Shown here piece after piece: positions 1 through 12,406 of a DNA stretch of 64,000 nucleotides (within the stretch, counting starts at the first letter, position 1; each line of letters starts with the position of its first letter). The DNA comes from Eimeria necatrix (taxonomy: Eukaryota; Apicomplexa; Conoidasida; Eucoccidiorida; Eimeriidae). The position numbers and the translations under genes were made by a program. The notes below the pieces were generated by a model. That model saw only the letters and a program-made list of their open reading frames with translations. It searched no databases and was not told the DNA's origin. The stretch is taken from NCBI RefSeq assembly GCF_000499385.1, contig NW_013655328.1:62001-126000 (forward strand), read 5' to 3'.

Positions 1-2201
1 CGCTGAGAACATGGCTAAGCCAAGGCAGTTGCTTGAGGCCCCAGAAGCATTCAGCGCCTGCGGATTGTCCTCTCAAGTTTTCGCAGTACGTTGCAGACAC
101 ACTTGGTGCTGAAATATTAGAGTTCTCGCGATGATCATTACTGCCTTCTTGCTTGCCATCACCTTGTCACAACAGGTCATCTATATCCGTGGCCTAGCCA
201 AAGATATCCACGGCCAAACTGCATCCTAGCTGCGGGTTGGCCTCTGTTCAAAGTCGCCATAGCGATCCTTCCAAAGTACGTTTTCTTTTCATGCGCCTCT
301 TCGTAGACTGCTGGAAATTCATCCGATAGTAGCAAAACAGTAACGTGCCGGTGAGACCTGTATTCCCAAGTGTTGAGGCTCTGTCTCTTTTACCTCGACT
401 CCGTCATGAGTCGAATCGATGGACAGCAGAATAGCCGCTGCTTGGCCGGCAGGCCTTCTCATGAAGTGTGCAACGAGACACTTTTCACAGGCCTGCGCCG
501 ATGCCTAGCAAAAGAAGGTGGGGCAGACCATCAAAGAAATGCTGGGAAAATGAACAGCCTTCATACTTCGCCGAGAGGAGGTGACTAACGGCATACTGCC
601 TGACAACAAAACTGTGTAGTATGAGCCTTTTGCTAGACCTCAGGAGGTCCCGAGTGAAGCCGTGGCAAGCGCTGTCACTTCACAGAAATGCATTTCCCTC
701 GAGGCACGCTCTTTCGTTCATACTAGAAGAACTCCAATAAACGTTTATGACGCAGACTGGCTGCAGCGGCCTGGCTCAGCGCCTGTCTGCCTTTAATTTG
801 CTCATGTTCTGCAGCGGATAAAACTCTATTAGCCCTTGCCAGGGGAGCCTGTATAGGGAGATACTGGGCTCTCTCGACAGGCAGAAGATTTTGTCTGACT
901 TTCCAGACAAAGCTCCCAAACTAGAGAGAAAAAAAAGAAAAAGATTGAGCGCAGGACAAGGAATACTGAAGGGAGGGCGCTGGATGGTCCATCACCTGCG
1001 ACCTCCTACCATGCTGGCCCAGAACTGACCGCAGGTCATGTCCAATTGTCATTCTATGATCTACACGGAAGCACAGTAGGCTCGTAGACATCACTGAAGA
1101 CATCCCAGATACAAGGCAAGAGCTGTAGAGCGAGTGCATCAGGAATGATAGGCCAGCACCCGCCACGGCCACAGCCTCTTAAGACTGAACAACAACGCGC
1201 TAAGAGGCTGCGCCGCATTGAGTAGCAGTAACTTCAGCTGAGTTCTCTTTCTACCACAGTTAAAGCACCTCCTGTTTAAATCTTCTACTACAGCCGCTCT
1301 GGCGGTGACATGGAAGGCGGTCGTCGCCGCCCTTCCGACCTTTCATACGTGGAACACTTCCAGCTATCTGAGGTGAATGTTCGCTTTTACGCTAGTACTG
1401 TATTATTCACTTCCCCAAAAGTCTGCGGTTCCACTCAAGGCAGCGACAACATACTGCGCAGGATTAACTCCTGTCTGCAGCGGGACCTGGCCCCAAGTGT
1501 CAAAAAGTCTACCCGCAGCGTCACATGAGTACAAATAAATCTCCATATTTGTTGGCAATGCTGTTAGAATGAGCGGGCATTCGAAGCATTTCATTGGACG
1601 CATGCAAGTGCGCCGAAGATAAAGAGAGGCCGGTGTTACTTTGCAACGATGCAACACCACCTTCATTGCAAAGCGGACGTTCATTCCTTAACCAAGAGTC
1701 ATGAAAATGGCGAGAAAAGCCATGTGGCGGCTGGGGGATTGCCAAAACAAATAGATCCACGACGAACACCTTTTTTTGTTGCGCTGAGCATGCAATTCCT
1801 CTCAGCCCCAGCAACTGTTTCCTGCGCCACAATCCCCGTGCGCACTCGACACAAACAAATGAGGACGAAGTAGAACAATATTGTCGTTTTTGCGTTAAGT
1901 TAGCTTTGCTTTTACTGAACTGCTAGTACATCGTGGCAACCAACGCGAACTTGGCGCATCACGTCCTCAATCTGTCAACAAGGTGTCACCAAGTGTGGTC
2001 TTCTGCTCGCTGCACCAACAGCAGCGCAGCACTAATACGAACTATCTGAGAATGAATTTAGTTGAGGCTGAAGGTCTCGTGGCGGAGTAAGGACAGGGCG
2101 CATCAGGCCCTCGCATGACTGGAAGGCGGATGCGCGCCATGTACTGCAGCCAAGGAGCATTCATGCTACCATCTGAGTAGATTCTTATGGTCATTTAGAG
2201 A
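1..2201. other. Upstream stretch without recognisable gene
   Basis: Only short open frames occur here on either strand and none shows a domain, a codon pattern or a splice structure I can recognise. The last few hundred bases are presumably the promoter and 5' leader of the gene that begins at 2202. No RNA gene was recognised. Confidence 0.5.
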
Positions 2202-3088
2202 ATGTGGATAGGTAATATCGGGAAAAAATCTGCGGCCTTCATCAACCACAAGCCATTCCACCCGGGGAACTACCAAAACCAGGAAAAGGTACGTTCGAGG
2301 CCTCGTGTGTGCATCGAGGCGTTTTCTGCCTTTTAAAACTGAGTAAGCGTACTCGCTGGGAATTGCATTTCTACACTTAGGTTTAGAGTTTGGCTGGTCT
2401 TGCTGACTTCTGGTTTCAGGTATGGCTGGCTGAGCAGAAGCTTAAAGAGGAACAGAAGAAAGAAAGAGAGCTTGAAGAACGTCGCCGCGAGGAAGTTAAG
2501 ATTGAAGAGCTGCGACGGGCCTTGAGAGGCGAGGCGAAAGCTGCACAGCAGCTGCAGAAGAAGGAGGAAGCAGTTTCGCCGGCAGAAGAGCTACGACAAA
2601 AGGCAAGAGAGGCAGCGAGGCTGCAGGCTCTTCATCGCAAGCAGCAAGAGGCTCAGCAGCGGCTAAAGCAACCAGCAAAGAGTACATTATATGATGAGGA
2701 TGTTCTGACGCTTGGCCATACTTCTGTTTTTGGCTCATTCTATTCTAAGGAAGAGGACAAGTGGGGGTACAAGTGTTGCGGCTGTTTAGACAGGTCCTCC
2801 GTTTGCACTGCTAATGAAGGAAACGGTCAAACACGCCAGAAGAAGAGAAAAAACAGGATTGCAGCGTCATCAGACACTGCCGACATTGCAATCTCTTCGG
2901 CGCCAGGAGATGAAGCAGCGGAGGATAAGGTCCTGGAAGCAAGCAGCGAGAGCAACAGTATAAAGTCTATGCCAAGCGATAAGAACACCGGTGACAAATT
3001 TCATGTGGGTCGCAGCAAACGCAGGGCAAGAGAGGGGGGTGTGGCAGCTTATGTGAGGTTGCTGGCGTTACCAGAGGAAGACGACTAG
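2202..3088 (+). CDS. CIR_N-like / SLU7-like splicing-factor-type protein
   Basis: Two exons, 2202-2288 and 2420-3088, joined in phase 0 across a 131-base intron with GTACGT donor and TTTCAG acceptor, give about 251 residues. The first exon starts at ATG 2202 and encodes a motif with FHPGNYQNQEK; the second continues as VWLAEQKLKEEQ, which together resemble the CIR_N domain found at the start of spliceosomal proteins such as CWC25. A Glu/Lys/Arg/Gln-rich coiled coil follows. Then comes a block with YDEDV, HTSVFGSF and WGYKCC, closely resembling the C-terminal segment of the second-step splicing factor SLU7. The tail is basic and low in complexity, a likely nuclear signal. The CCHC knuckle of SLU7 was not found in the window, so this is not a standard SLU7. 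Nuclear, splicing-related is my inference. The start could lie further upstream if another exon exists. Confidence 0.72.
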
Positions 3089-4410
3089 TTGGTTACACTT
3101 GGATTATTGCCTGCTGCGTGGATTTCGTGGATTATAAGTTTGCGGCATTTTCGAATTTATAATAGGTGTTCCATCTCAGGTTTCAACTCGGGAACCTGGT
3201 GATTGTGTGCTTGAGTAGCGTAGCATACCAGGGTGTGCGCGCGGCTTTTCATGTGGCTTATTCCGAGAGAGAAGAAATGTGCCTTCACTCCCACACCGCC
3301 ATTCTGTCTGCGCGCGTTGCTTCTGGCTTACTGGCTTGTGGATACTCATTTAACTTTTAGAGAAAGAGTCACAAGCCTAGTCTCCGCAGGGCATCCATAG
3401 GGCTGCTGACAGTTGCAAGCAGCATAATGGGTCTTATTTCTTCTGTCCTGTGGGAGGTGTTGTCCTACACGGGATTTCGTCTACTTCAACTGGAGACTAA
3501 AACTGCGGACTTTTCTGCTCACCAGTTTTTGTTTGGGATGATCCCAATGGAAGCATGCGAAGTCGCTCTCTGGCGTCGCAGCATTCGTCATTATCCCTGT
3601 TGATGCAAACCAATGACTCTTAATCAGTATACGTTTTACGAGGAGGGATGATTTTCGTGCTAGGGGAAAAGTTGCGCAGCACAACTGTGGAGCATCCGCA
3701 TGAATCTGCGATCGTCACAACGGGGCATTGTAGGCTTTGAGTGTCGCATATGAAAGCTCGCTGCCTAGTGACGAGCTTTCCACGAAGTGTGCCACCACAA
3801 GTGAAGTGAAAATCCAGACCTCGAGTCGTTCTAATGTAAATCTTGCGGGGAATCAGTGGTGACCCCGGTGGAAGCCACGTAACAGAGAAAAGAACTCTGG
3901 GTGCCACTGGTAGATGTTGAGCTGAATTGAGATTTTGCATGTTATCTCAGAGGTGAAACTTAGTTCCACTTTAATAAGAGGCATAATACGTGATGACCAT
4001 AAGTGGTAACGTGTTGTAGTTTAAAGCCGCTGCGCGCATGGGTCTTGAAAGGAGGCTCATACGCGAAACGACTCCAACTCCGCGCACCATAGTTACGGAG
4101 GTGTATGATGCCATGCAGTGAATCAGACTAAGTCCCCAAGAAGAACTCATCCCCTTCTTGGTGCCGCTGCTCATGTCAATTCCGCTCGAGTTTCCCTCAG
4201 AAAGGCCCAAAGAATCAGCAAATCGCCTCATATATGCCACTCTAGCTGGCGTCCCCAGTGATCCAGTGACAGTTCTTTCTTTGTTAAGTCCGCACATGAC
4301 CCTCCTTTTCATATGATTGCCTTCATATGATTGCCTGCAAGACCGTGGATGCCTATCTTTCCAAATCCATTCGCAGCACGATCTCCCGTAGATGCGCCAC
4401 CTCATGCTCC

Positions 4411-4479
4411 AGCGCACACGCAAAATTAAGGGAATCTCCTGCTCTACGCAGGTGATTCCCTTAATTTTGCTTATGCGCT
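4411..4479. repeat. Inverted repeat, hairpin of 6+17+5 bp
   Basis: Outer arms AGCGCA (4411-4416) and TGCGCT (4474-4479), then perfect 17-base arms 4420-4436 and 4454-4470, then inner CCTGC/GCAGG. A three-base internal mismatch (CAC/TTA) separates the outer and middle arms. It lies in non-coding DNA and is one of four such structures in the window. Confidence 0.85.
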
Positions 4480-4563
4480 GTGCCGGCATTACTGCCTGGC
4501 TTTTGAGGGGAAATATGTAAGGAGGTATGCTCGAGCCTTAGTCGTCCGGAGCTTGAGCCGAAA

Positions 4564-4605
4564 CAGCAGCAGCAGCAGCAGCAGCAGCTTGAGCAGCAGC
4601 AGCAG
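4564..4605. repeat. CAG trinucleotide microsatellite
   Basis: Eight CAG units (4564-4587), CTTGAG, then four more CAG units (4594-4605), with further interrupted CAG/AGCAGT sequence to about 4740. CAG runs of this type are very common in Eimeria genomes, where they often encode Ala, Gln or Ser tracts. Here no supported gene contains them. Confidence 0.85.
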
Positions 4606-5196
4606 CCGGACTGCCTTCACCCCATATTGTTGAACGCACTCATGAGACCTCCCGTAGCATACGTAACTACTCAACGGATGTACCACATCAGCTGCAGCAG
4701 CAGTAGCAGAAGTAATAGCAGCAGTACCGCTGGCAGCACTTCCCCTTTGACCCAGCAGCAGCTGTCTCTCTCCGTGCGGTCCCCACTCCGGATTCCCGTT
4801 TCCTCGTCTTTTTTTGAATACAACCAACTGCAGCAAGGGCCCCTTTCTCTCCTCAAGACCCCCTTGTTTGCTGCTGGCCCCTTCGGCTAGATGGCTACTG
4901 TGCAGCGCGTGTTTCGAATGCAGGAGCTGCCGTCTGCCCCGTGACTGAATTATCGTGCGCTGAATATTCCAGTGCGTTTCGTCCATTTATTGCTCGCCCG
5001 TTCGGTAGGTGCATAACTAATGAGGTTTGATGCGTGTGGAACCAAAGACCCCAGGACCCCGTGGACAATATCTTCACGTTAGTATGTGCAGAACTACAGC
5101 TTTCCCGGAAGAGCACCCGAATGTACTGAGCTAGGCCCATATACAGTACTCCCAGCTGTTTACGAGGGCGCACGCTTTCATCTAAACGGCAAAGAA

Positions 5197-5268
5197 CTGA
5201 ATAAAGCCGTAATGAAAAACGTTGTTGTTCCTCTGAATAAAGCCGTAATGAAAAACGTTGTTGTTCCT
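5197..5268. repeat. 36-bp tandem duplication, two exact copies
   Basis: Copy one is 5197-5232, copy two 5233-5268, starting CTGAATAAAGCCG and ending GTTGTTCCT. The unit length is a multiple of three, so the overlapping plus-strand open frame simply repeats twelve codons, but I see no support that this frame is a gene. Confidence 0.85.
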
Positions 5269-5382
5269 CCTCGTTCCTCTAAGGAGACCTTCCCCTCTCC
5301 GTGTGCTCCGCTGCTGGCAGCACCTATTGCGTCGCTGCCAACCCTGGGCCGTGGCCCAGTTGAAGAGTACCGTAAGCTTGGT

Positions 5383-5602
5383 CTGTCACATGATCCATGC
5401 TTCTAACCACGCTGTACTCATATAACGCTAAATACTACGACCTTCCAATGTTATTTCTGCGCAGCATAGTGGTGCTGCGCAGTACACCTCGACTGTCACA
5501 TGATCCATACTTCTAACCACGCTACACTCATATAACGCTAAATGCTACGACCTTCCAATGTTATTTCTGCGCAGTATAGTAGTGCTGCGCAGTACACCTC
5601 GA
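5383..5602. repeat. 110-bp tandem duplication, two diverged copies
   Basis: Copies 5383-5492 and 5493-5602 differ at about six positions. Each contains the self-complementary octamer CTGCGCAG twice, about nine bases apart, so each copy can fold a short hairpin. The divergence shows that the duplication is not recent. Confidence 0.85.
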
Positions 5603-6521
5603 TATGCCCCATGCACTTTCCCTTGGTTCTCTTAACAAAAATCCTTAGAGTCTTACTAGTCAGTCCCACCTCGCCACCCCCACCTCTTGTCAACTGAAAT
5701 GTTTTCCGCAAGAGTGTTCCGCTTTAAAGGAATCTCTAGATGACGCCACGGGAACTTTTGAGAAGCTAAAGATGAAGACAAGCGGCAGTGTCCCGTGGAG
5801 TTTAGAAGAAACGTGGAAGCGTGAAGAGTGCCTCTAGTTCAACTAGGAAGACAACTAAAAGCCGAAGAAGCCCGACACAATTGTTGTAAGTCAACAGTCT
5901 CTGGCGTAAAGGGAGCCATCACCATTGATTTGACAAAGGAAATGTATGACTGAGACGACTAAACTTAGGGGAGGCACCATATGAGCACTTGCTACACGAA
6001 CACAAATGTAACAAGTTAAAAATTTGTCGAAGGTAAACAACAGTCGACGGAGTGTTAACACACAACCGAATGGCTTCATGCAGTGTGAAGCCCCTTCCGA
6101 CGAGATCCACGCACATGGCAGCATAGTATGATGCTACAAAAAAACCTACGTGGCGGATTTGCCTGAACACTCGGCGAATATAGCCCATCCATGCCATGCC
6201 CGCAGGCACGTAGATAATACAACTGGCATCTGTTCTGCTGCTACTGAAGCGCTCGTAGCTTGTGTAGAGCGTAGCGCGCTGCCCGTGCAAGTCATTCAAA
6301 CGCTGCGCCTATAAAGGGAAGGCAAACGGCAACGAGATGGAAATACACGGAGGCAGACAAACCTGAAATCATCAAGTCCGCACCCGACAACAACATCAAG
6401 TGGAGCCAATAGAAGGCAGGCCCTGGCTTCCACCGGAACCCTGATATCTGTTCATGAAGCGTTTATCTCCAAAAGGTTTAGCTTGACGATGAGTCACACG
6501 CGCAAATGGTCTTTGTTTCAG

Positions 6522-9500
6522 CTACAGTGCCGACCCTGTAGCCGTCTCAGCTGCCGGTTTAGCCAGAGAGCCCGTGGGACCGAACGTCCATATCTGCCAA
6601 GTCTTTAAGTTCTTGAACAATAGAGCCAAACAGGTCTCGCTGACGCACACTGCCGTCACATGTCGTCGCTGGGCGTTGGGACCCAAGCGAGCTATGCAAC
6701 GCTGTCTGCCGAGAAGCCCTACCATTCGACTCTCAGAGTGAGGCCCTAAGCCGTGAACCGTTTGCCCTGCCAGCGGGTGTAAGCATGGCGATGGGCTCAG
6801 CGACTGCTCAAATCTATCCAAAGACCAACCCTGAGGCGAACCCACCAAAACAGCGACAGCCGGCGAGCCTGACACCTTGGATGCCTTTGAAGATTCGACA
6901 TCAGAGACGGGATAGGGTGCTGAGGGGAGCGCTGCAGGCGGCTGCTGCTCCCTCTGGTGTGGTGTGCCACCACACAAGTGTGGGGAAGAACCCGTCCCTG
7001 GATGAGCTCCAGGTACCGTGTCGCCGACATAACTGTCTTCAGTATTCTGTCCCTCAACCTCCAAATTTGTGGGTTCGACGCTACTGGAGGCTTCTGCATG
7101 CGCATTCTTGCTGCTTCTCTGTTGCAGTTGCTCCCATTGTTCCATTTGCTGTATGTAGAGCTCCTCTGCAGTCATACCAATTGCCGCAGCAGAGTCATGC
7201 AGAGCCCTCGCTCCTTCCTCGCCAACCAAGCTAATGAGGAAGGAAAGATCTGTGGGTCCCGAGGCCCAGCCTGTGCGCTGGCAGGTAGCCTCAGACGAAG
7301 AGTTGCCGGCAGCAACCACAGCTGCAAAACTCGGTTTTATACCATCAGCAGCTGCACTTGTACTCGTGTTTGTCTCGAGCTCTAATGGAATCTGCGATAG
7401 CAGCACTTTAGGCAGACACGCTTTGCCGCGAGATTCCTCGCAGTGGCCTAGTGATGCCAAGTGGTCCCCTCGATTCCCATGAGCCGAAATAACTTCTTTG
7501 TTGGACTGCACTTCGCTGTACTCTCCAGGGGCAGGTGATGAACAAACTGACTGAGGAGCAGCTGCCGGCGAAGAGCTCGAACAGGTTGTCGTCCCCTGTG
7601 CATTAGGGGAGGCGCGGTCTCTCTTCGCAAAGACCTTCTCCGTCTTCGGGGGGAACGGGGTGCTGAGAGGCGGAAAGTCGTCTGCATAGCAGACAGCCAC
7701 AGCTGCCGCCAGTTCCGGATCAAGCGGCTGCTCCTCATCCACAGCAGGCATTCCCATAGAGTGTCCCTGCCGCTCTTTACTTATATCACAGGAAGGGTTC
7801 ATTGAGTCTGCATTAAGCCCTGAGGTGGTTCCCCAGTTGGTGCTATCCACTACAGGCCTGGATTCTGCGGCCTGCAGTAAGCTTCCGCTGCCCTCAACAG
7901 CCGTCTGCCGCTGTTGTTGCTGCTGCGAAGTTGTGCCAGTCTCTAAGCGACCTTCGGCAATCCTAGAGCTTCCACCTACTTCCTTCTGTGTGTCGTAGAG
8001 TAACTGCAACTGCACGGCTGGCTCAAGGGTGGTTGCATTAAACCAGACACCCCCTACGACAACTCCTTCTCCCAGCTGACGGCTAGCGCGGCCGCGACAA
8101 GCCTCCATACTGGCAGTGCATTGCCGTGAAGAGCAAAGAGAGGGCGCATGCGGCAGCTCACCTTTGGTTTTGCAGTGAGCCAAGACCTGCTTCTGCATCC
8201 ACCCGCTGCCGAACTGCTTTTTCAGGCTTAGCTTACTGGCCTTCCGCGCTACTCTTGCGCTGCAGGGCCCTACATCACCGTTGCTGGGTGCCCCGTGGTC
8301 TCCTCGTCTTGAGTTGCTTCGTCCAATTGCTCCATGCTCTTGTTCGCTGCCCACTTCGTCGTTGGCAAGTCCCATGTGCTCCCCGTTGACTGTGTATTCG
8401 TCATCTTCCTGGCTGTCTGAAAGGATTCCGCTGTGTCTGGAGCCGCTGGCCATCAGATCAACTCCGAACAATTTCGTGTACCGCTGCAGGTCCCACACCA
8501 TCAGCACCTCCTGTAGGTCCACCGTTACCAGCCGCCGAATGCCGTCAAATGCACATTGGTATATTGTGCGCGGGTGAGAGAAGACGCAAAGTCGCATTGT
8601 CTGCAGGTCCGGGGCAGGAGGGGCAAGCAGCAGCCACGGGAGCTTTGCTTCCTCGATGGCAGGACGGCGCAGCTGCCGCAGCTGATCCAACGAAGAGCCC
8701 ATAAGCGTTGCATGGAGCTGCTCCAGATGCGCAGCTCTACTGGTTCTCCGCTGCATGCTGAGGTCTTTGACTTTAATTTGCACAACCCTAATTACTGATC
8801 CGTCAACGACCACCCATCGCCGTCCTCCTAGGGGCTGGAGGAAGGAGGGCCTTCTTGCCACCAGCAGCTCCAGGCGTGAGCACTCTCGGGGCGATTGCAA
8901 CGACGCTGCAAACTGGCGCTGTTGCACCGGCAGATAGCCTCCTAAAGGCACGTATTGAGGCCGCGGAAGGCCAAAGCGACCGAACTTCGCGAGGTCCTCT
9001 GCAGACACCACAGGGCTGTCCTTCGTGGGTGCAACGTATATGTGAGCAGGCAGTAGGTGCTGCAACAGCACAAAACAAAGCAACCCACTCGGTTTAGTAA
9101 GCAGTTACGGGCTGGTAATGGCCAGGCAATACGCATGCATATGACAAATACAGTAATCACAACCCCCACGATCCCACTATCTTTTATAAATAAATAATTT
9201 TGCACATTGGTGTGCTGAAATATACAACGGAACAAATAGAACGCACACCCACAAATGCACGCATGCTTCAGTCAAGTCTTCGAAACAGTGCCACCACGTT
9301 AATTGGATTTGTAATAACTGTTCACTTGAGTCCCGAAACCGCAGTGTTGAAGGAGAGACAGCTCGAGAAATAGGGCAAGAAACACTCATGTAAGTAGTTT
9401 TACCTTGAAACAAATGAAGCAAACCCTCGAGTCCCTGGGGGTGCAAACAGCGAGAATGCCACTGTTTAGGTCTAGCGACATGATCTGGCAATGCCCGCGA

Positions 9501-12406
9501 ATTGTCAACACGCACTTCCACTCCCCCATGAGCTCCTGCAGCCCTCTGCAGGAGTTTCTCGCTAGTGGGGGTCCCGATTGGGCCAAAACTTCCCTACCGG
9601 GGCCGGCGTCTCTCGCCCCACCATGCTGCATACTCCACACAAATCTAAATATCTTAATCCCTGTTGCATTGCTGCATGCAAATAGCCATAGTGCTTCAGC
9701 TTCCACGCCTCCGCACGTTGCGCCGCCTGCAGCTGTGCCGCCAGGCGGACCTGAGGATCCCTGGTTCCCGTTTTCCCGCTCCTCCGATGCGGAAGTGGGA
9801 GCTCTCGTCCAGTGCCATGAGAAGTCCCTCTGCTGTGTAGGGACTAGGAGCTGGGGCTGATCTGTCAGTTCTGCACGCGGAGCCCAGGGGGTTCCCCTAA
9901 CTAACTCAACATAGTCCACCGCGCCACCCCCGTCTCCAAAACTACCCACATCAACAAACGGCACTCCTCGACCAGCTCGTGCTGCAGTTACTGTTGGGCA
10001 GGATATGCGGCTGTTACCACTACTATTGCCGCTGTAGCTGCTAATGTGTAGACCATTTTCTGCATGTGTTTTCGGTTTCTGTGGCTGCGGCAAAGCGAAG
10101 CTGTTCAGAGCACCTATGTCGGCTGCGTCCTTTGTAGTTGTTTGCGCACCTTGGACGACACAGGGACTACCGCCGTCCCTGCTGTTTGAAGCTTCTCCCG
10201 TGATAACGTTTAGACAATCCCCGCCGCAGTAACAGCGGCGGATGAGACACCGGGGTGGAGGAGTGCAAAGAACTCTTCCTTCTGAAGTGCCTACAGCTAC
10301 CAGACCCACGAAAATAGCCTGAGGATGCTTTTGGAGCGAGAAGCTGATGGCCTTCGCGTCTTGGGCACTACTTCTGGGGGCCCCGAAGTCTGTGTGCTGC
10401 CTCTGCTGAGAGCCCCCAAGTTGGCACGAGGACGATCCTGCGCGCGTCACAGCAGCTTGCTGCTGCTCCTCCTCCTCTTCCCTGTTTTGCATGTCCCCAA
10501 GCGGCTCACCATAACCGGTGCTGCCGCGCCGGTTGGACTTCTGTCCCTTTTCCTTATACCACAACCGGCAGCGTGCAGACTTCAGCGTCTCTTCATCCCG
10601 TAGTGCGCAGCATACAATAAAGTGAGTCTGGAAGCGTGGCCCCTTGGCAGAGTAAGAGCACAGAGCCACTGGCCACACGCGCTGTGCGACGGAAAAACCC
10701 ACGGGACGCTCACACGGCATGGCAGGGAATGAAGAAAATGCCTCACGTACAGGGCTTTCCGTGTCAACAGCACGATGGCGCACAGTAGCGGAAAAAGTCG
10801 ACGGGCTTGCCAAACAGGGTACAATTTTCGCCGCCTTTTCTGCTTCTGCTTCTGGTTCCTTGCAGCCAGTAGTGGAAGCCTCAAAAGTTTTTGTGGCTAT
10901 CCTTCCTGGCTCTTGCTGCTCTGCAGATTCAGCTACTGACGATGATGCAGTTCCTGCTGGCGCATCATCGCCTTGAGTATGCTCCAAGGTGCCTCTGCAA
11001 CTCCGTCGTGCCGGACCGACCGGTGGCAACGCCTCAACCTCTATGGCAGGGAGACAAAGAGATAGCAGCCTAACCTGTGGACAGTGTCCCAAGCCTTTAG
11101 TCGCTATATTGCGCGCTTCCGTTTGGCTGGCGCTTGGGAGCTGCGAAGGGGACCCGCTTGTGAAGTTTTGAGGCGGCAGCGCTGCAGGGAGCACGCAGGA
11201 GGAGCCCTCTAGCAGAGTTGCTCTTTGGAGGCCCTCATCGTAGGTGTTTTCTCCTGGGCAGGGATAGAGAGGGTGAGGGGCAATGTGAACCCAGCTCACA
11301 TGCAGACGGTGGGACTGCTGCTGCCTCTGCAGCCGCAGCTGCCTTTTCCGTTGCGACTGCGAAATGCGGGGACCTGAAGCATGTGATCCAGGGGCAGAAG
11401 CTGGCGCCAGGGGCTGGGTATGCGTGAAGTCGTCGTCGCCTAGCAGCCAACCCTTGGGAGCGAAGCCCCCGAACTTGATAAGGGGGTCAGGCTCTCTAGG
11501 TATCCTAGCTGGCAACACAGGCAGTTTGACCTCCATACAGCGGCCCTTTGATCCTCCTCTCCTGGTAGCTGCGTGAACCACAAAGATGCGACCACTAGGG
11601 AAGACAGCAAATAAGGGTGACCCCTCCACAAATGCCCGAGCCCCGGGGGGCTGCAATCCCGCGGGTAGCCCCACAGCGGCACAGGCCTGAAGGCTGAGAG
11701 GAGCGTCAGGAGCGACAGAATGGTCGCTGAATGAGGACTCGAGCGGGGGTGTGGCCAAGACGTAAGCCTTGTCAAGAGCCTCTGCAGATGGGATAACGTG
11801 CCGCTGCTCCGTCTCGAAACTTTTGCTGCGCCAGTTTGAATTGAGGCTTCCTATTCGCATCAAATCCGGCCTCGTTACACGCGGCAGCCTCCTGTTGAAG
11901 GTCTGGCAAGGGCTCACTAGTTCTGCCTCATCGTCTCTCAGTCCCTTCTTTGCTTCACCCCCCGCCGCCCCGCCGCCGCCCTTGCTGATGAGCTGTGGCA
12001 GGGAGTTGGGCGACAATCTAGGCAGTAGCACATTCTCCCCGTGCCTAAGAATACGCTGCACGAGGGCAAAGTGTGTCCAGCAGGGGAGCAGTGCAGGGGA
12101 GTCACAAAGACGCAGCAGAGAAGAATTGAGGGTAAGAAGGCCCACGAAAGAAGCCACGTCGAGAAACCGAGCTACTGTCTCAATGCAACGCACTGGTGCC
12201 AAGTGCAGAAACTGCTCCAAACAAGAAAGACTGCTCCGAGAAACCCCATGGTAGCGCAGGGACTCAGAAGGGGAAGCGTTAGCGTTGCTGCGGGGCAAGT
12301 GCTCTCCCGATGTGTCTACAGCGTTACTCCCAGCTACCTGTACACTGCATCCACCGCGCAAAGGTTCTCCTGATGCGTCTCCTCTCAAGTCGTACCGCAC
12401 GGACAT
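6522..12406 (-). CDS. F-box / WD40-like repeat protein
   Basis: Two exons on the minus strand, 12406-9404 and 9059-6522, joined in phase 0 by a 344-base intron (donor CAAG|GTAAAA, acceptor TGTTGCAG), give about 1846 residues. The open frame extends to 12484 but only by GTG; the first ATG is at 12406. Residues about 62-115 (LAPVRCIETVARFLDV, then LLTLNSSLLRLC and W) fit an F-box, the SKP1-binding module of SCF ubiquitin ligases. Blade-like WD segments occur near the exon junction (WKCVLTIRGHC, LDLNSGILAV), early in exon two (IYQCAFDGIRRLVTV, VWDLQRY) and near the C terminus (TAVCVSETCLALLF, WQIWTF). Long Gln/Ser/Ala/Gly-rich insertions separate them, as is usual in coccidian proteins. The F-box/WD layout suggests a substrate receptor; the substrate is unknown. 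Confidence 0.7.

Larger units (their letters stand above)
3089..6521. other. Intergenic region with repeats, no gene recognised
   Basis: Separates the end of the splicing-type gene from the convergent end of the F-box gene at 6522. It holds an inverted repeat (4411-4479), CAG runs (4564-4605), a 36-bp tandem duplication (5197-5268) and a 110-bp tandem duplication (5383-5602). The open frames on the minus strand at 3971-4986 are low in complexity where they cross the CAG runs and show no domain. Confidence 0.5.
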
